Origin: Comamonadaceae bacterium
GTDB lineage: Bacteria > Pseudomonadota > Gammaproteobacteria > Burkholderiales > Burkholderiaceae_C
Direction: 5' to 3'
NCBI GenBank assembly: GCA_004144865.1
Contig: SEAY01000014.1
Span: 1-64,000, forward strand
Length of the DNA: 64,000 bases
Position 1 is the stretch's first letter, and each line of letters starts with the position of its first letter. Shown piece by piece: positions 35,701 to 44,219 of this stretch. The notes beneath the pieces were generated by a model, which worked only from the letters and a program-made list of their open reading frames with translations, was not told the DNA's origin and ran no database searches. The translations under genes and the position numbers were made by a program.

Positions 35701-37445
35701 ACCACCGTCCTTCTCATCATGAAGTCCCGCCCCATCAGCCGGAAGCCCAGCAGGATGAGCGACACCGTGATCACCACCAGCACCAGGCCGATGGACGCCA
35801 GCATCTCGAAGTTGCCCTCGTCGCTCTTGTCGAACAGCAGCACCGAAAGCACCTGGGTGTTGATCGAATACAGGAAGATCGCGGTGCTCAGTTCGCGGGT
35901 GGCGGGGATGAACACCAGGATGAACGCCCCCGCCATGCTGCGCTTGAGCACCGGCAGCACCACGTGTCGGATCGCGGTCAGGCGCGATCCGCCCAGGGTG
36001 CGCACCGCCTCCTCCAGCTCCGGGTTGATGCTGCGGATGGCCGCGTTGCTGTTGACGAAGGCGATCGGCAGGAAGCGCGTGGCGAAGGCCAGGATCAGGA
36101 TCCAGGCGGTGCCGTACAGCAGCAGCGGCGGGCGGGTGTAGGCCGCGTAGAAGCCGATCGCCAGCACGATGCCGGGCACCACGAAGGGCGCCATGGTGAG
36201 GAAGCCCAGCACCCCGGCGACGTGGCGGTTCACCAGCTGGCGGTTGGTGATGTAGGCGATGCACAGCGCCAGCGCCAGCGCGAACAGCGAGGCGGTGCCC
36301 GCATACAGGAAGGTGTGCCAGGTGGCGGTGCGCGTCAGGTCGTTGTCCACCACCACCGCGTAGATGTTGCGCAAGGTGAGGTTGTCCAGCGAGAAACCGC
36401 GGCCCCAGGCCTTGGCGAAGGCGGCCTGGCAGATCACCACCAGCGGCATGAAGAAGGACAGCGTGCACACGGCCAGGCAGAAAGCCAGCAGCGGCCAGCG
36501 CCAGGGCCCCAGCGGCACCGGCCGCCGCTCTCCGCCCTTGCCGGTGAGCGACACGTAGCCCTTGCGGTGCGTGATGCGCCGCTGCACCCAGAACAGCAGG
36601 ATGGTGATCATCAGCAGCGGCATCGCATAGGCCGCCGCCAGCCCGATCTTGGGCGGGAACTCGAAGAACTGCCACAACTGGGTGGTGACCACGTGGAAGC
36701 GCGCCGGCAGCGCGATCAGCGCCGGCGAGCCGAACAGTGCGATGGCCTCCAGGAACACCAGGATGAAGGCGCCCAGGATGGCCGGCAGCACCAGGGGCAG
36801 CGTGATCAGGAAGGTGGTGCGCAGGTTGCCCGCGCCCAGGATGTTGGCCGCGTCCTCCATCTCCGAGGACACCAGGTCCAGCGCCGACTTGGTGAGCACG
36901 AACACGTAGGGAAAGCTGTAGCAGGCCACCACCAGCACCAGCCCTGGCATCGAATAGATGTTGAAGGGCCCCGAGTCGGCGCCCGTGAGCGCCATCCAGG
37001 CCCGGTTCAGCCAGCCGGCGTTGGGCCCGGCGAGCAGGATCCAGCCGACGGCGCCCAGGTAGGGCGGGATGATGAAGGTGCCGAGGATGGAAATCCACAC
37101 CAGCCCCTTCCACGGCATGTCGGTGCGCGACAGCGCCCACGCCAGCGGCACGCCGAACACCAGGCACAGCGCCCCGGCCGACAGGCCCAGCACCAGCGAG
37201 TTGCCCAGCGCTTCGAGGTAGCGCGAGCGGCTGTAGGCCCCGACGTAATTGGCCAGGGTGAAGCCGCCGGCGTCGTCCTGGAAGCTGACCACCAGCAGGC
37301 GCAGCAGCGGGTTGAGCACCAGGAAGGCCAGGATGACGATGGCCGCCAGCCAGACCAGCGAGGTCTTGTCCCAGTGGCGCCAGCGCTGGCCGAAGCCCGG
37401 CTGCAGCCCCGCCTCTTGGAGCGGGGTCGTCTTGACGAATGCCAT
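35697..37445 (-). CDS. ABC transporter permease, fused two-domain (FbpB-like)
   Basis: A 582-residue inner membrane protein with about twelve helices, made of two fused permease halves. Each half has an EAA loop for the ATPase: EDAANILGAGNLRTTFLITLPL (about 200-220) and EEAVRTLGGSRLTAIRHVVLPV (about 475-495). Fusions of this form are typical of iron(III) and some phosphonate/organic acid importers. Its stop overlaps the ATPase gene, and the binding protein gene lies 15 bp upstream. Confidence 0.92.
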   Translation of the reverse strand: MAFVKTTPLQEAGLQPGFGQRWRHWDKTSLVWLAAIVILAFLVLNPLLRLLVVSFQDDAGGFTLANYVGAYSRSRYLEALGNSLVLGLSAGALCLVFGVPLAWALSRTDMPWKGLVWISILGTFIIPPYLGAVGWILLAGPNAGWLNRAWMALTGADSGPFNIYSMPGLVLVVACYSFPYVFVLTKSALDLVSSEMEDAANILGAGNLRTTFLITLPLVLPAILGAFILVFLEAIALFGSPALIALPARFHVVTTQLWQFFEFPPKIGLAAAYAMPLLMITILLFWVQRRITHRKGYVSLTGKGGERRPVPLGPWRWPLLAFCLAVCTLSFFMPLVVICQAAFAKAWGRGFSLDNLTLRNIYAVVVDNDLTRTATWHTFLYAGTASLFALALALCIAYITNRQLVNRHVAGVLGFLTMAPFVVPGIVLAIGFYAAYTRPPLLLYGTAWILILAFATRFLPIAFVNSNAAIRSINPELEEAVRTLGGSRLTAIRHVVLPVLKRSMAGAFILVFIPATRELSTAIFLYSINTQVLSVLLFDKSDEGNFEMLASIGLVLVVITVSLILLGFRLMGRDFMMRRTVV

Positions 37446-37460
37446 GCGGTCGCGGCCCGC

Positions 37461-38510
37461 TCAGATGCCGAAGGTGTCGCGGAACTTTTCCTTCACCTCG
37501 GGGATGCCCTTGGTGATCTCTTCCTCGGTCGGCCGCACCACCTTGATCTGCTCCAGCGGCTTGGCGCCCGGCGCCGCGGCCACGCCCCGCATCACCGCCA
37601 GCGAGTGCGCCTTGACCTGCACCTCGCCCGCCTCCTTGCTCAGCAGGAACTCCAGGTACAGCTTGCCGGCGTTGGGCGAAGGCGCGTTCTTCGGCACGGC
37701 GCTGGGCGACACCATCAGCAGCGCGCCGTCGGTGGGATACACCACCGCCAGCGGGTTGCCCTTGTCTCGGCTCAGCAGCGTGGTCGCCTCGGGGCCGGCG
37801 GCCACCAGGCGCTCCTTGGAGTTGAGCATGGTGACGGTGTCGTTGACGGAACGGCCGATCTGCGGCTCGTTCTTTTCCAGCTTCTGGAAGTAGTCCCAGC
37901 CGTAGAGCTTCTGCATCAGCACCACCCAGGTGCCCACGTAGCCGCTGAAGGCCGGATGGCCGATGGACACCTTGCCCTTCCACTTCGGGTCCAGCAGGTC
38001 GGGCCAGTTCCTGGGCGCGTCCTTTTCCGCCACCACGCTGCTGTTGTAGGTCAGGAGCATCAGCGCCGCCGCCGTCACCCAGTACTGGCCGTCCTTGTCG
38101 TTGTACGGCTTGAGCGACTCGACCATGTTGGCCGCGTTGCGCGGCCGGTACTCCATCAGCAGGCCCTTGGACTTGAGCGCGGGATAGTGGCTGACGTCGG
38201 TGCTGCTGAAGACCGACGCCACCGGGGCGTTGGCCTGGATGTCCTGCTGCAGCCGCTGGTAGGCCACCTGCGCGGTCGTGCGCACGAAGGTGCACTTGAG
38301 GTCCGGGTATTTCTTCTCGAAGGCGCCGCACAGGGCCGCCGCCTCCTCGGTGTTGTAGTGCGCCGTGTAGACGGTCAGCGGCTTTTCCTTCTTCGCCGCG
38401 TCGTACAGTTCCTTCTCCCAGGGCTGCATCTGCGCCCACGCAGCACTGCCGGCCAATGCGAGGCCGGCCGCCAGGCAGGCCAGGAGGGATCGGGCGAGGG
38501 GTCGGGGCAT
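37461..38510 (-). CDS. ABC transporter periplasmic substrate-binding protein (PBP type 2, FbpA-related)
   Basis: A 349-residue secreted binding protein. Residues 1-26 are a signal peptide (ending SAAWAQ). The mature protein begins like FbpA relatives (PLTVYTAHYNTEEAAALCGAFEKKYPDLK), but the paired iron-binding tyrosines are not evident, so the ligand may be an organic acid or phosphonate and not Fe3+. It is the first gene of the SBP-permease-ATPase-CoA transferase-hydratase run. AGGAG stands before the ATG at 38510. The 109-bp gap to the upstream hydratase could hold a promoter; no strong motif was found. Confidence 0.88.
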   Translation of the reverse strand: MPRPLARSLLACLAAGLALAGSAAWAQMQPWEKELYDAAKKEKPLTVYTAHYNTEEAAALCGAFEKKYPDLKCTFVRTTAQVAYQRLQQDIQANAPVASVFSSTDVSHYPALKSKGLLMEYRPRNAANMVESLKPYNDKDGQYWVTAAALMLLTYNSSVVAEKDAPRNWPDLLDPKWKGKVSIGHPAFSGYVGTWVVLMQKLYGWDYFQKLEKNEPQIGRSVNDTVTMLNSKERLVAAGPEATTLLSRDKGNPLAVVYPTDGALLMVSPSAVPKNAPSPNAGKLYLEFLLSKEAGEVQVKAHSLAVMRGVAAAPGAKPLEQIKVVRPTEEEITKGIPEVKEKFRDTFGI

Positions 38511-38619
38511 GGCAAGTCTCCTGGGAGGTTGTATGACGCAGCCCACTCTAGGGCCAGCGCAACATCCCCGGCATCCGCACTTTCCTGCACACCGCGGCCC
38601 CAATGCGGCCGAAAGTTCG

Positions 38620-39393
38620 CTATCGGCCGCGGAAGACCGGCCGGCGCTTCTGCGCGAAAGCCTGCACCCCTTCGCGGTAATCGTCGCTCGCGTTGGCGGC
38701 GTCGGCCGCTTGTTGCGCCGCAGCAGGCGTCGCGCTGCCAAGCATCGCGTTCACGCCCAGTTTTGCCGCCTGCAGGGTCAGGGGCGCGTTCTCCGCGATG
38801 GCCGCGGCCAGCGCGGCGACCGTGTCGTCCAGGGCGTGCGGCTCCACCACCCGGCTCACGAAACCCATGCGCAACGCCTCGGCGGCGTCGAACACGCGAG
38901 CGGTGAAGAACACGTCCAGCGTGTTCTGCACCCCCACCAGGGCGACGAAACGCTCCACGCCGGCGGGCTTGTAGCCCAGGCCCAGGCGAGCCGCCGGCAT
39001 GCGGAAGCGCGCATCCGCCGCGCAGACGCGCAGGTCGCAGCCGGCGGCCAGGCCCAGGCCGCCGCCCATGCAGATGCCGCGGATGGCGGCGATCACCGGC
39101 TTGCGGGCGCGCACCGGCGCCAGGTAGGCGGCGTCGTAGATGTCGGCATAGCGCTGCTGCGCCTGCGCGTCGCCGCGCTCGGATTCGAACTCGGAGATGT
39201 CGGCGCCGGAGACGAAGGCATCCGGCCCCTCGCCGGTGAGCACGATCACCGCGATGCGGTCGTCGGCATCGAGCTCCTCCACGGCGCGGGTGAGGTCCTG
39301 CCACATCGCGACCGTCATCGCGTTGTACTTCTGCGGGTTCGAGACGATCACCGTCCCCACGGCGCCCTCGCGCCGGACCAGGATGGCGGCCAT
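38620..39393 (-). CDS. Enoyl-CoA hydratase/isomerase family protein (intact copy)
   Basis: A 257-residue crotonase-fold enzyme. The oxyanion hole is formed by AFVSGADISEFE (about 61-72) and by GICMGGGLGLAAGCDLRVCA (about 105-124). The ENAPLTLQAAKLG helix and the C-terminal SDDYREGVQAFAQKRRPVFRGR are complete. It closely parallels the damaged hydratase at 32689-33404. The position of the second catalytic acid (PAARLGLGYKP region) suggests a carboxyl-substituted or branched substrate, but this is uncertain. Its ATG shares a base with the stop of the aldo/keto reductase gene. Confidence 0.88.
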   Translation of the reverse strand: MAAILVRREGAVGTVIVSNPQKYNAMTVAMWQDLTRAVEELDADDRIAVIVLTGEGPDAFVSGADISEFESERGDAQAQQRYADIYDAAYLAPVRARKPVIAAIRGICMGGGLGLAAGCDLRVCAADARFRMPAARLGLGYKPAGVERFVALVGVQNTLDVFFTARVFDAAEALRMGFVSRVVEPHALDDTVAALAAAIAENAPLTLQAAKLGVNAMLGSATPAAAQQAADAANASDDYREGVQAFAQKRRPVFRGR

Positions 39394-40394
39394 CAGAAGG
39401 TCTCCGCGTCGACTTCCCGGTTGGACTGCTCGCTGTAACGGTTGCCGGCGACCGTCTTCTCGTTGACCAGGGCCTCGAGCCGCTGCAGCAGGCCGGGCTC
39501 CAGCTTCACGTCGCCGGCGGCCAGGTCTTCCTGGAGATGGTCGACGCGGGTGGTTCCCGGAATCGGGACGATGAAGTCGCGCTTGTGCAGCAGCCAGGCC
39601 AGCGCCAGCTGGGCGGGGGTGCAGCCGGCCTCGCGCGCCAGCGCCTTGTAGGCCGGCAGCAGCTTGAGGTTCCGCTCGTGGTTGGCCGGCTCGAAGCGCG
39701 GCATGGTCCGGCGGATGTCCTTCGCTTCCAGCGTCGTCACGTCGTGCACCGCGTCGCACAGGAAGCCGCGCGCCACCGGGCTGAAGGCCACGAAGGCGAT
39801 GCCCAGTTCCTGGCAGGCATCCAGCGCGGCGATCTCGGGGTTGCGGGTCCACAGCGAGTATTCGTTCTGCACCGCGGTGATTGGATGGACCGCGTGCGCC
39901 TTGCGGAGGGTGCCGGCCGAGACTTCCGACAGCCCGATGGTGCGCACCTTGCCCTGCTCCACCAGGCGGCTCAGCGCGCCGGTGCTTTCCTCGATGGGCA
40001 CCTTCTTGTCCCAGCGGTGCAGGTAGTAGAGGTCGATCACGTCGGTCTGCAGGCGGCGCAGGCTGTCCTCGCAGTTGCGGATGATCGATTCGGGGCGGCC
40101 GTCGATCACCCGTCGCGTGACGCCGTCATCGCCCGTCACGCCGGCCATGCCGCCCTTGCTGCAGAGGGTGATCTCCTGGCGATGCGACTTCAGCACGCGG
40201 CCGACCAGCGTTTCGTTGGCGCCAAAGCCGTAGAGGGCAGCGGTATCGAACAGCGTGACGCCGCTGTCGAGGGCGGCGCGCAGGACCTTCTCGCCCTGCT
40301 CGGCGGACGGCGGCACGCCATAGGCGTGGCTGAGGTTCATGCAGCCGAGGCCGATGGCGGAGACGGTGAAAGGGCCGACGGTTCTGGTCTTCAT
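39393..40394 (-). CDS. Aldo/keto reductase
   Basis: A 333-residue NADPH-dependent TIM-barrel reductase. The catalytic tetrad is visible: Asp in LFDTAALYGFGANE with its Tyr, Lys in CSKGG, and His in DLYYLHRWD. GLSEVSAGTL and the cofactor-binding VPIPGTTRVDHLQEDL are conserved. The substrate is not evident. Start at 40394 fits the family (VGPFTVSAIGLGCMNLS). It is translationally coupled to the downstream hydratase (TGATG) and starts a long minus-strand run. Confidence 0.9.
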   Translation of the reverse strand: MKTRTVGPFTVSAIGLGCMNLSHAYGVPPSAEQGEKVLRAALDSGVTLFDTAALYGFGANETLVGRVLKSHRQEITLCSKGGMAGVTGDDGVTRRVIDGRPESIIRNCEDSLRRLQTDVIDLYYLHRWDKKVPIEESTGALSRLVEQGKVRTIGLSEVSAGTLRKAHAVHPITAVQNEYSLWTRNPEIAALDACQELGIAFVAFSPVARGFLCDAVHDVTTLEAKDIRRTMPRFEPANHERNLKLLPAYKALAREAGCTPAQLALAWLLHKRDFIVPIPGTTRVDHLQEDLAAGDVKLEPGLLQRLEALVNEKTVAGNRYSEQSNREVDAETF

Positions 40395-40428
40395 GCGGGG
40401 ATTCTCCCCGATCCCGCGGGAAGAGCCG

Positions 40429-40653
40429 TCAGAACTGCGAGGCGTGGAACGCCTCGATCGCGGCCTTGGCCTCCTCGACCGCGGCGAGTTCGAGCTTGCG
40501 GCTCCCCCACCGGGGCTTGCCGGGATAGTTGGTGACGGAGGTCACCCGCTTGACGAGCACCCCCTCCTGCCGGATGGTGTAGTTGCCCTGCCGGTCCGCC
40601 TCGATTTCATAGGCCGGGCCGGCGCCGTCCATGCTGGCGTACGTGATCCTCAT
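40429..40653 (-). CDS. Small conserved-looking hypothetical protein
   Basis: A 74-residue protein, unknown to me. It has the look of a small alpha/beta domain: beta-rich N-terminal half (YEIEADRQGNYTIRQEGVLVK) and a C-terminal helix (AAVEEAKAAIEAFHASQF). No signal peptide or membrane segment. The ATG at 40653 is preferred; a longer in-frame stretch upstream is Ala/Gly-rich and looks non-coding. It lies between mksB and the aldo/keto reductase on the same strand. Confidence 0.6.
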   Translation of the reverse strand: MRITYASMDGAGPAYEIEADRQGNYTIRQEGVLVKRVTSVTNYPGKPRWGSRKLELAAVEEAKAAIEAFHASQF

Positions 40654-40736
40654 GCGGGAATTGTCGGCCGGCGCGGGCCGGAAACGGGCGTGGATGCGCG
40701 CTGTTACGCCGGGCAACCAGCGGACGCGCCCTGTAA

Positions 40737-43550
40737 TCAGATCCCCGCCTCCACCCGCCGCTGCAACACCCCGATCGGCGGCGCCCACCTCGCCCCGGCC
40801 GGCTTCTTCGCCGTCACCAGCGTGATGTCGGCCGGCTCGAACACCTCGACGTTGTGCGTGATCGGCGTGGTCAGCACGTACTGCGCGCGCGTCGATTTCA
40901 GGAAGTGCCCCACCAGCTGGATGTTGCGCACGTCCAGGTGGGCGAAGGGTTCGTCGATGAAGACGAAGCCGCCCGGCGTCTCGTCGTCCTTGAGCAGGCC
41001 CACCAGCAGGATCAGCGACTTGATCACCTGCTGGCCGCCCGAGGCCTCGCCGTCGTTCAGGCCGATCTGGCCCTTGCCGTCGAAGTTGAAGCCGACCTTC
41101 AGCTCAGCCTGCCGCAGCACCGTGTCGTCGTTGTCCAGGTGCGGCAGGTCCGCATGCACCTCCACGCCGGCCAGCGCGCCCAGCTCCACGATGTTCTTGC
41201 GGTAGCGGCGCACCGTGGCGCGCAGCACGTCGATGTAGCGCTCGCGGGCATTGCCGACGGCCACGCGCGCGGCCTCGTTGCTCGCCTTGCGCTGCTCGAG
41301 TTCGCCCTGCTGGCCGCCCACCGTGGCGCGCATCAGCACGGCCTTCTCTTCCACCGTGGCGTCGGTCTCCCACTGGCCCTGCGCCAGGTCGCGCTCGATC
41401 GCCTCGTTGCGCAGCCGCGCCTGCGTGGCGTTGCCGTAGCGGCGGCGCAGGTCGGCGACGGACTCGGCGCGGATCCAGCGCGGCGGAAAGCGCCGCTTCA
41501 ACACTCCCGACTCCGCCGCCCGCGCGCGCAGCGCCTCGTAGCGTTCCTTCCACTCGCGCTCGTACTTCTCGCCGGCACGCTCGCTGTCGGCCAGCCGGTT
41601 CTGCGTCTCGCGGTACGTCGCCTCCACGTTGGAGTGCGCCTTCACCGCCTTGTCGCGCGCTTCCTCCAGCTGCTGCCAGCGGCGTGCGGCTTCCACCCGC
41701 GCCTGTTTCAGCGCCGGAAGCTGCACGCGCGCCTGGGCGAACTCTTCGCTGCGCCGCGTGAGTTCCTCCGCCGCGCGGTGGCCCTTGCCCGCCTGCAGTG
41801 CCGCGTCGAGCTGGCGACGGACTTCCGACTGCTGCTGCGCGACCTGCGCCAGTTCGCGGTCCAGCGTCGCCAGGCGGCGCTCGATCGACTCGCGCCGGGA
41901 CGCAACCGCAGCGGCCCCGAACTGGTGCTCCGACGGGTCCACCCACACGCTGCGGCCGCCGCGCGCGTCGCGCCAGTAGGCCTCGGGGGTGATCCATTCG
42001 CCGCCCGCCGCAAGGCCCTCGGCAGTGCTGTCCACGCGGCGGATCTGCGCCAGCTGCTTGAGCAGCCAGGCCGGAGCGCGCTCCGAAAAGCGTAGCACCG
42101 CAAGAAGGGCTTGCGCGTCCGGCCGGGACGGCGCTTCGGCCGATTCGGCCACGAGGTAGTGCCGGTAACGCTCGCGCTCGGCCAGCTGCATGGCCCGCGC
42201 CTCGTCGCCCGGCTTCTCCAGCACCACGACCCAGCGCGAGGGGCGCAGCACGCCTTCGGCCGCGGCGCGCCAGCGCTCCTCGGTGATCTCGATGACGTCC
42301 GCCATCACGTGGTGCGCGATGTTCTCCTGCCGCAGCACGCGCAGGAAGCGCTGCACCTCCGGCGGCGGCGGCGCCTGGCGCTGGCCTTCCAGCCCGTCCA
42401 GTGCCGCCTGCGCTTTCCTGCGCTCGCCGCCCACGGACTCCCAGCGTCCCGCCAGTTCGGCTTTCTGCTGCTCGAGATCGGCCACGCGCTGGGTGAGCTG
42501 CGCGGCGTCGCCCTCCACGGCAGCGAGCGCCTGCAGTTCGTCGGCCTGCTTCACCAGCTGTTCCACCGGCTTCTCGGCCGCCCCCGCGGCGTTGAGGGTC
42601 TCCAGCGCCGTGCGCCGTTCCGCATCGAGCTGGCGCACGCGCTCGGCGGCCTCCTGCTGTTCGCGCAGCAGCGACAGCAGCTTCTGCCTGTACTCGGCCC
42701 GCTGCCGCGCCTCGCCCGCGTGGTGCACGCGCTGGCGGTGCAGCTCGCGCAGGCGCGTGGCCACGTCGGCGCGCTCCTCGGCCCACGACAGCACCGGCAC
42801 CGCCTCGGTGGCCAGGAACTCGCGCTCGCGCAGTTGCGCCTGGTACTGGCGATACAGGTTCACGCGCGCATCCAGCTGCGCGAGCTGTGCCTGCCCGTGC
42901 GCCAGTTCGCGCTCGGCCGCTTCCACTTCCTCGGTGAGGTGGCGCTGGTGCTGGCGCGCCTCTTCGTAGCGGTCCAGCACCTCCTGGTCGCCGAACACGT
43001 CGAACACCAGGCGCAGCAGCTCCTTGGGCGAGTACTCGCACAGGCGGTCGGTCTGGCCCTGCTCCAGCGCCAGCACGCGGGCGATGGCGCGCGACAGGCC
43101 CGCGCCTTCCAGGCGCTTGCGCCAGTGCTCTATGCCCAGCCACTCCTTCTCGGGCAGCTCCGCCAGCTTCTCGATGGGCACGTCGCCCTCGGTCATCAGG
43201 TAGGTGCGCTTCCAGTCGCCGCCGTTGCGCTCGATGCGGCAGGCGAGCGTGACCTGGTCGGAGTACAGCAAGTTGCGCGCGAAGGGCCGGCTGGACGCCT
43301 GGCGGTTGCGTGGACGGTTCTCCACGGTGGCGCGCAGCCAGGCGGTGTCGGCGTTCGCGTGGCGCGCGTACGTCTTGTAGTTGCGCCCGCCGGAGCATTC
43401 GAGCCCGAGCAGCGTGCGCATGGCATCCAGCAGCGTCGTCTTGCCGGAGCCGTTGGGCCCGGCCACGGTGATGATGGCGCCATCCAGCGGCAGCGACAGG
43501 CGCTGGCAGTAATCCCAATGCAGGAGTTCGAGGCTTTGCAGGTGGAACAT
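40737..43550 (-). CDS. mksB: SMC-like condensin ATPase, MksB-type (JetC/MukB relative)
   Basis: A 937-residue SMC-like ATPase. Walker A GPNGSGKTT is at 31-39, the signature-like motif EASGGQQVIKSLILL at about 830-845 and Walker B FVFIDEPFAHLD at about 860-872. Between them are two long coiled-coil arms (about 190-390 and 545-760) and a hinge-like domain (about 395-540) starting RFLRVLRQENIAHHVMADVI. The length fits MksB (about 940) better than MukB or JetC (1100-1500). It lies 3 bp after the MksE-like gene, so it is the third gene of a kleisin-WHD-ATPase operon. Such complexes extrude DNA loops for chromosome organisation or, with a nuclease, plasmid defence. Confidence 0.78.
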   Translation of the reverse strand: MFHLQSLELLHWDYCQRLSLPLDGAIITVAGPNGSGKTTLLDAMRTLLGLECSGGRNYKTYARHANADTAWLRATVENRPRNRQASSRPFARNLLYSDQVTLACRIERNGGDWKRTYLMTEGDVPIEKLAELPEKEWLGIEHWRKRLEGAGLSRAIARVLALEQGQTDRLCEYSPKELLRLVFDVFGDQEVLDRYEEARQHQRHLTEEVEAAERELAHGQAQLAQLDARVNLYRQYQAQLREREFLATEAVPVLSWAEERADVATRLRELHRQRVHHAGEARQRAEYRQKLLSLLREQQEAAERVRQLDAERRTALETLNAAGAAEKPVEQLVKQADELQALAAVEGDAAQLTQRVADLEQQKAELAGRWESVGGERRKAQAALDGLEGQRQAPPPPEVQRFLRVLRQENIAHHVMADVIEITEERWRAAAEGVLRPSRWVVVLEKPGDEARAMQLAERERYRHYLVAESAEAPSRPDAQALLAVLRFSERAPAWLLKQLAQIRRVDSTAEGLAAGGEWITPEAYWRDARGGRSVWVDPSEHQFGAAAVASRRESIERRLATLDRELAQVAQQQSEVRRQLDAALQAGKGHRAAEELTRRSEEFAQARVQLPALKQARVEAARRWQQLEEARDKAVKAHSNVEATYRETQNRLADSERAGEKYEREWKERYEALRARAAESGVLKRRFPPRWIRAESVADLRRRYGNATQARLRNEAIERDLAQGQWETDATVEEKAVLMRATVGGQQGELEQRKASNEAARVAVGNARERYIDVLRATVRRYRKNIVELGALAGVEVHADLPHLDNDDTVLRQAELKVGFNFDGKGQIGLNDGEASGGQQVIKSLILLVGLLKDDETPGGFVFIDEPFAHLDVRNIQLVGHFLKSTRAQYVLTTPITHNVEVFEPADITLVTAKKPAGARWAPPIGVLQRRVEAGI

Positions 43551-43553
43551 CCG

Positions 43554-44219
43554 TCAGCTCTCCGCGACTTCCGCATCCTTGCGGGTCCGCGCCAGCACGT
43601 CCCCCAGCGCCCCATCCAGGATGCGCGGCGCCAGCGTGTCGTAATCCATCAGCAAGTCGAGCAGCGGCCCCTCCGCGATATCGTCGCCGCGCCGCGTGAT
43701 GAAGCCGTGCAGCTCCAGCCGGCGCAGGTTGTTGTCCATGCGCATCTTCTTCCCGAACTGGTTGCCGAAGTCCGCCAACAGCGCCTTGTACGAGACCACC
43801 GGGCTCACGCTCGCGGCGCTGGGCAGCGGCTTGTCGGTGCGGAACATCTCGTCCTGGCCGTCGGCCTCGACGGCAGCCGCACGCGCGGCCTGGCGCTCTC
43901 TTTTCGGGAGCACGATCAGCGACCACAGCACCACCAGCAGCGACACCGCGTCACGCGGCAGGTCGATGTTGTTGCTGCCGTCCAGCCCGCCCTCGCCGAA
44001 CACCGCGCCCTCGGCGCCGCGCAGCAGCGCCACGGTCACGTGGTCGGCATGGATGTTGTCCACCAGCTTCAGGCCCACCTCCGCCAGGCGGTCCTGCACC
44101 GCCTGCCACACGTCGGCATCGATCAGGGCGCGCTTCACGCGCGGGTGCTGGCGGGGCAGCCAGCGGCGCGCAAGCAGTTCGGCCGCCAGCAAGGCGGCAT
44201 CGTCAAGCGGAGCACTCAT
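43554..44219 (-). CDS. mksE: MksE/JetB-like winged-helix condensin subunit (DUF4194-like)
   Basis: A 221-residue soluble protein placed between the kleisin-like and SMC-like genes, overlapping the first by 4 bp. It is predicted mainly helical, with winged-helix-like stretches (VSYKALLADFGNQFGKKMRMDNNLRRLELHGFI split around residues 145-180). This matches the size and position of MksE/JetB, which binds the kleisin. The assignment leans on operon context; the sequence alone would only say conserved hypothetical protein. Confidence 0.65.
   Translation of the reverse strand: MSAPLDDAALLAAELLARRWLPRQHPRVKRALIDADVWQAVQDRLAEVGLKLVDNIHADHVTVALLRGAEGAVFGEGGLDGSNNIDLPRDAVSLLVVLWSLIVLPKRERQAARAAAVEADGQDEMFRTDKPLPSAASVSPVVSYKALLADFGNQFGKKMRMDNNLRRLELHGFITRRGDDIAEGPLLDLLMDYDTLAPRILDGALGDVLARTRKDAEVAES

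Noticed and set aside
34630-38439. Very long open frame covering the ABC ATPase and much of the permease region
   Set aside because: Only its last third (from 35700) reads as an ABC ATPase; the earlier part is an out-of-frame shadow of the permease and binding-protein genes.
37461-38510. Iron(III)-binding protein of a Fur-regulated system
   Set aside because: The importer resembles FbpABC, but the paired Tyr iron ligands were not found and no Fur-like site precedes the gene.
41104-43926. 940-codon open frame overlapping mksB in another frame
   Set aside because: Arg/Gly/Ala-rich low-complexity translation; the mksB frame carries all ATPase motifs.
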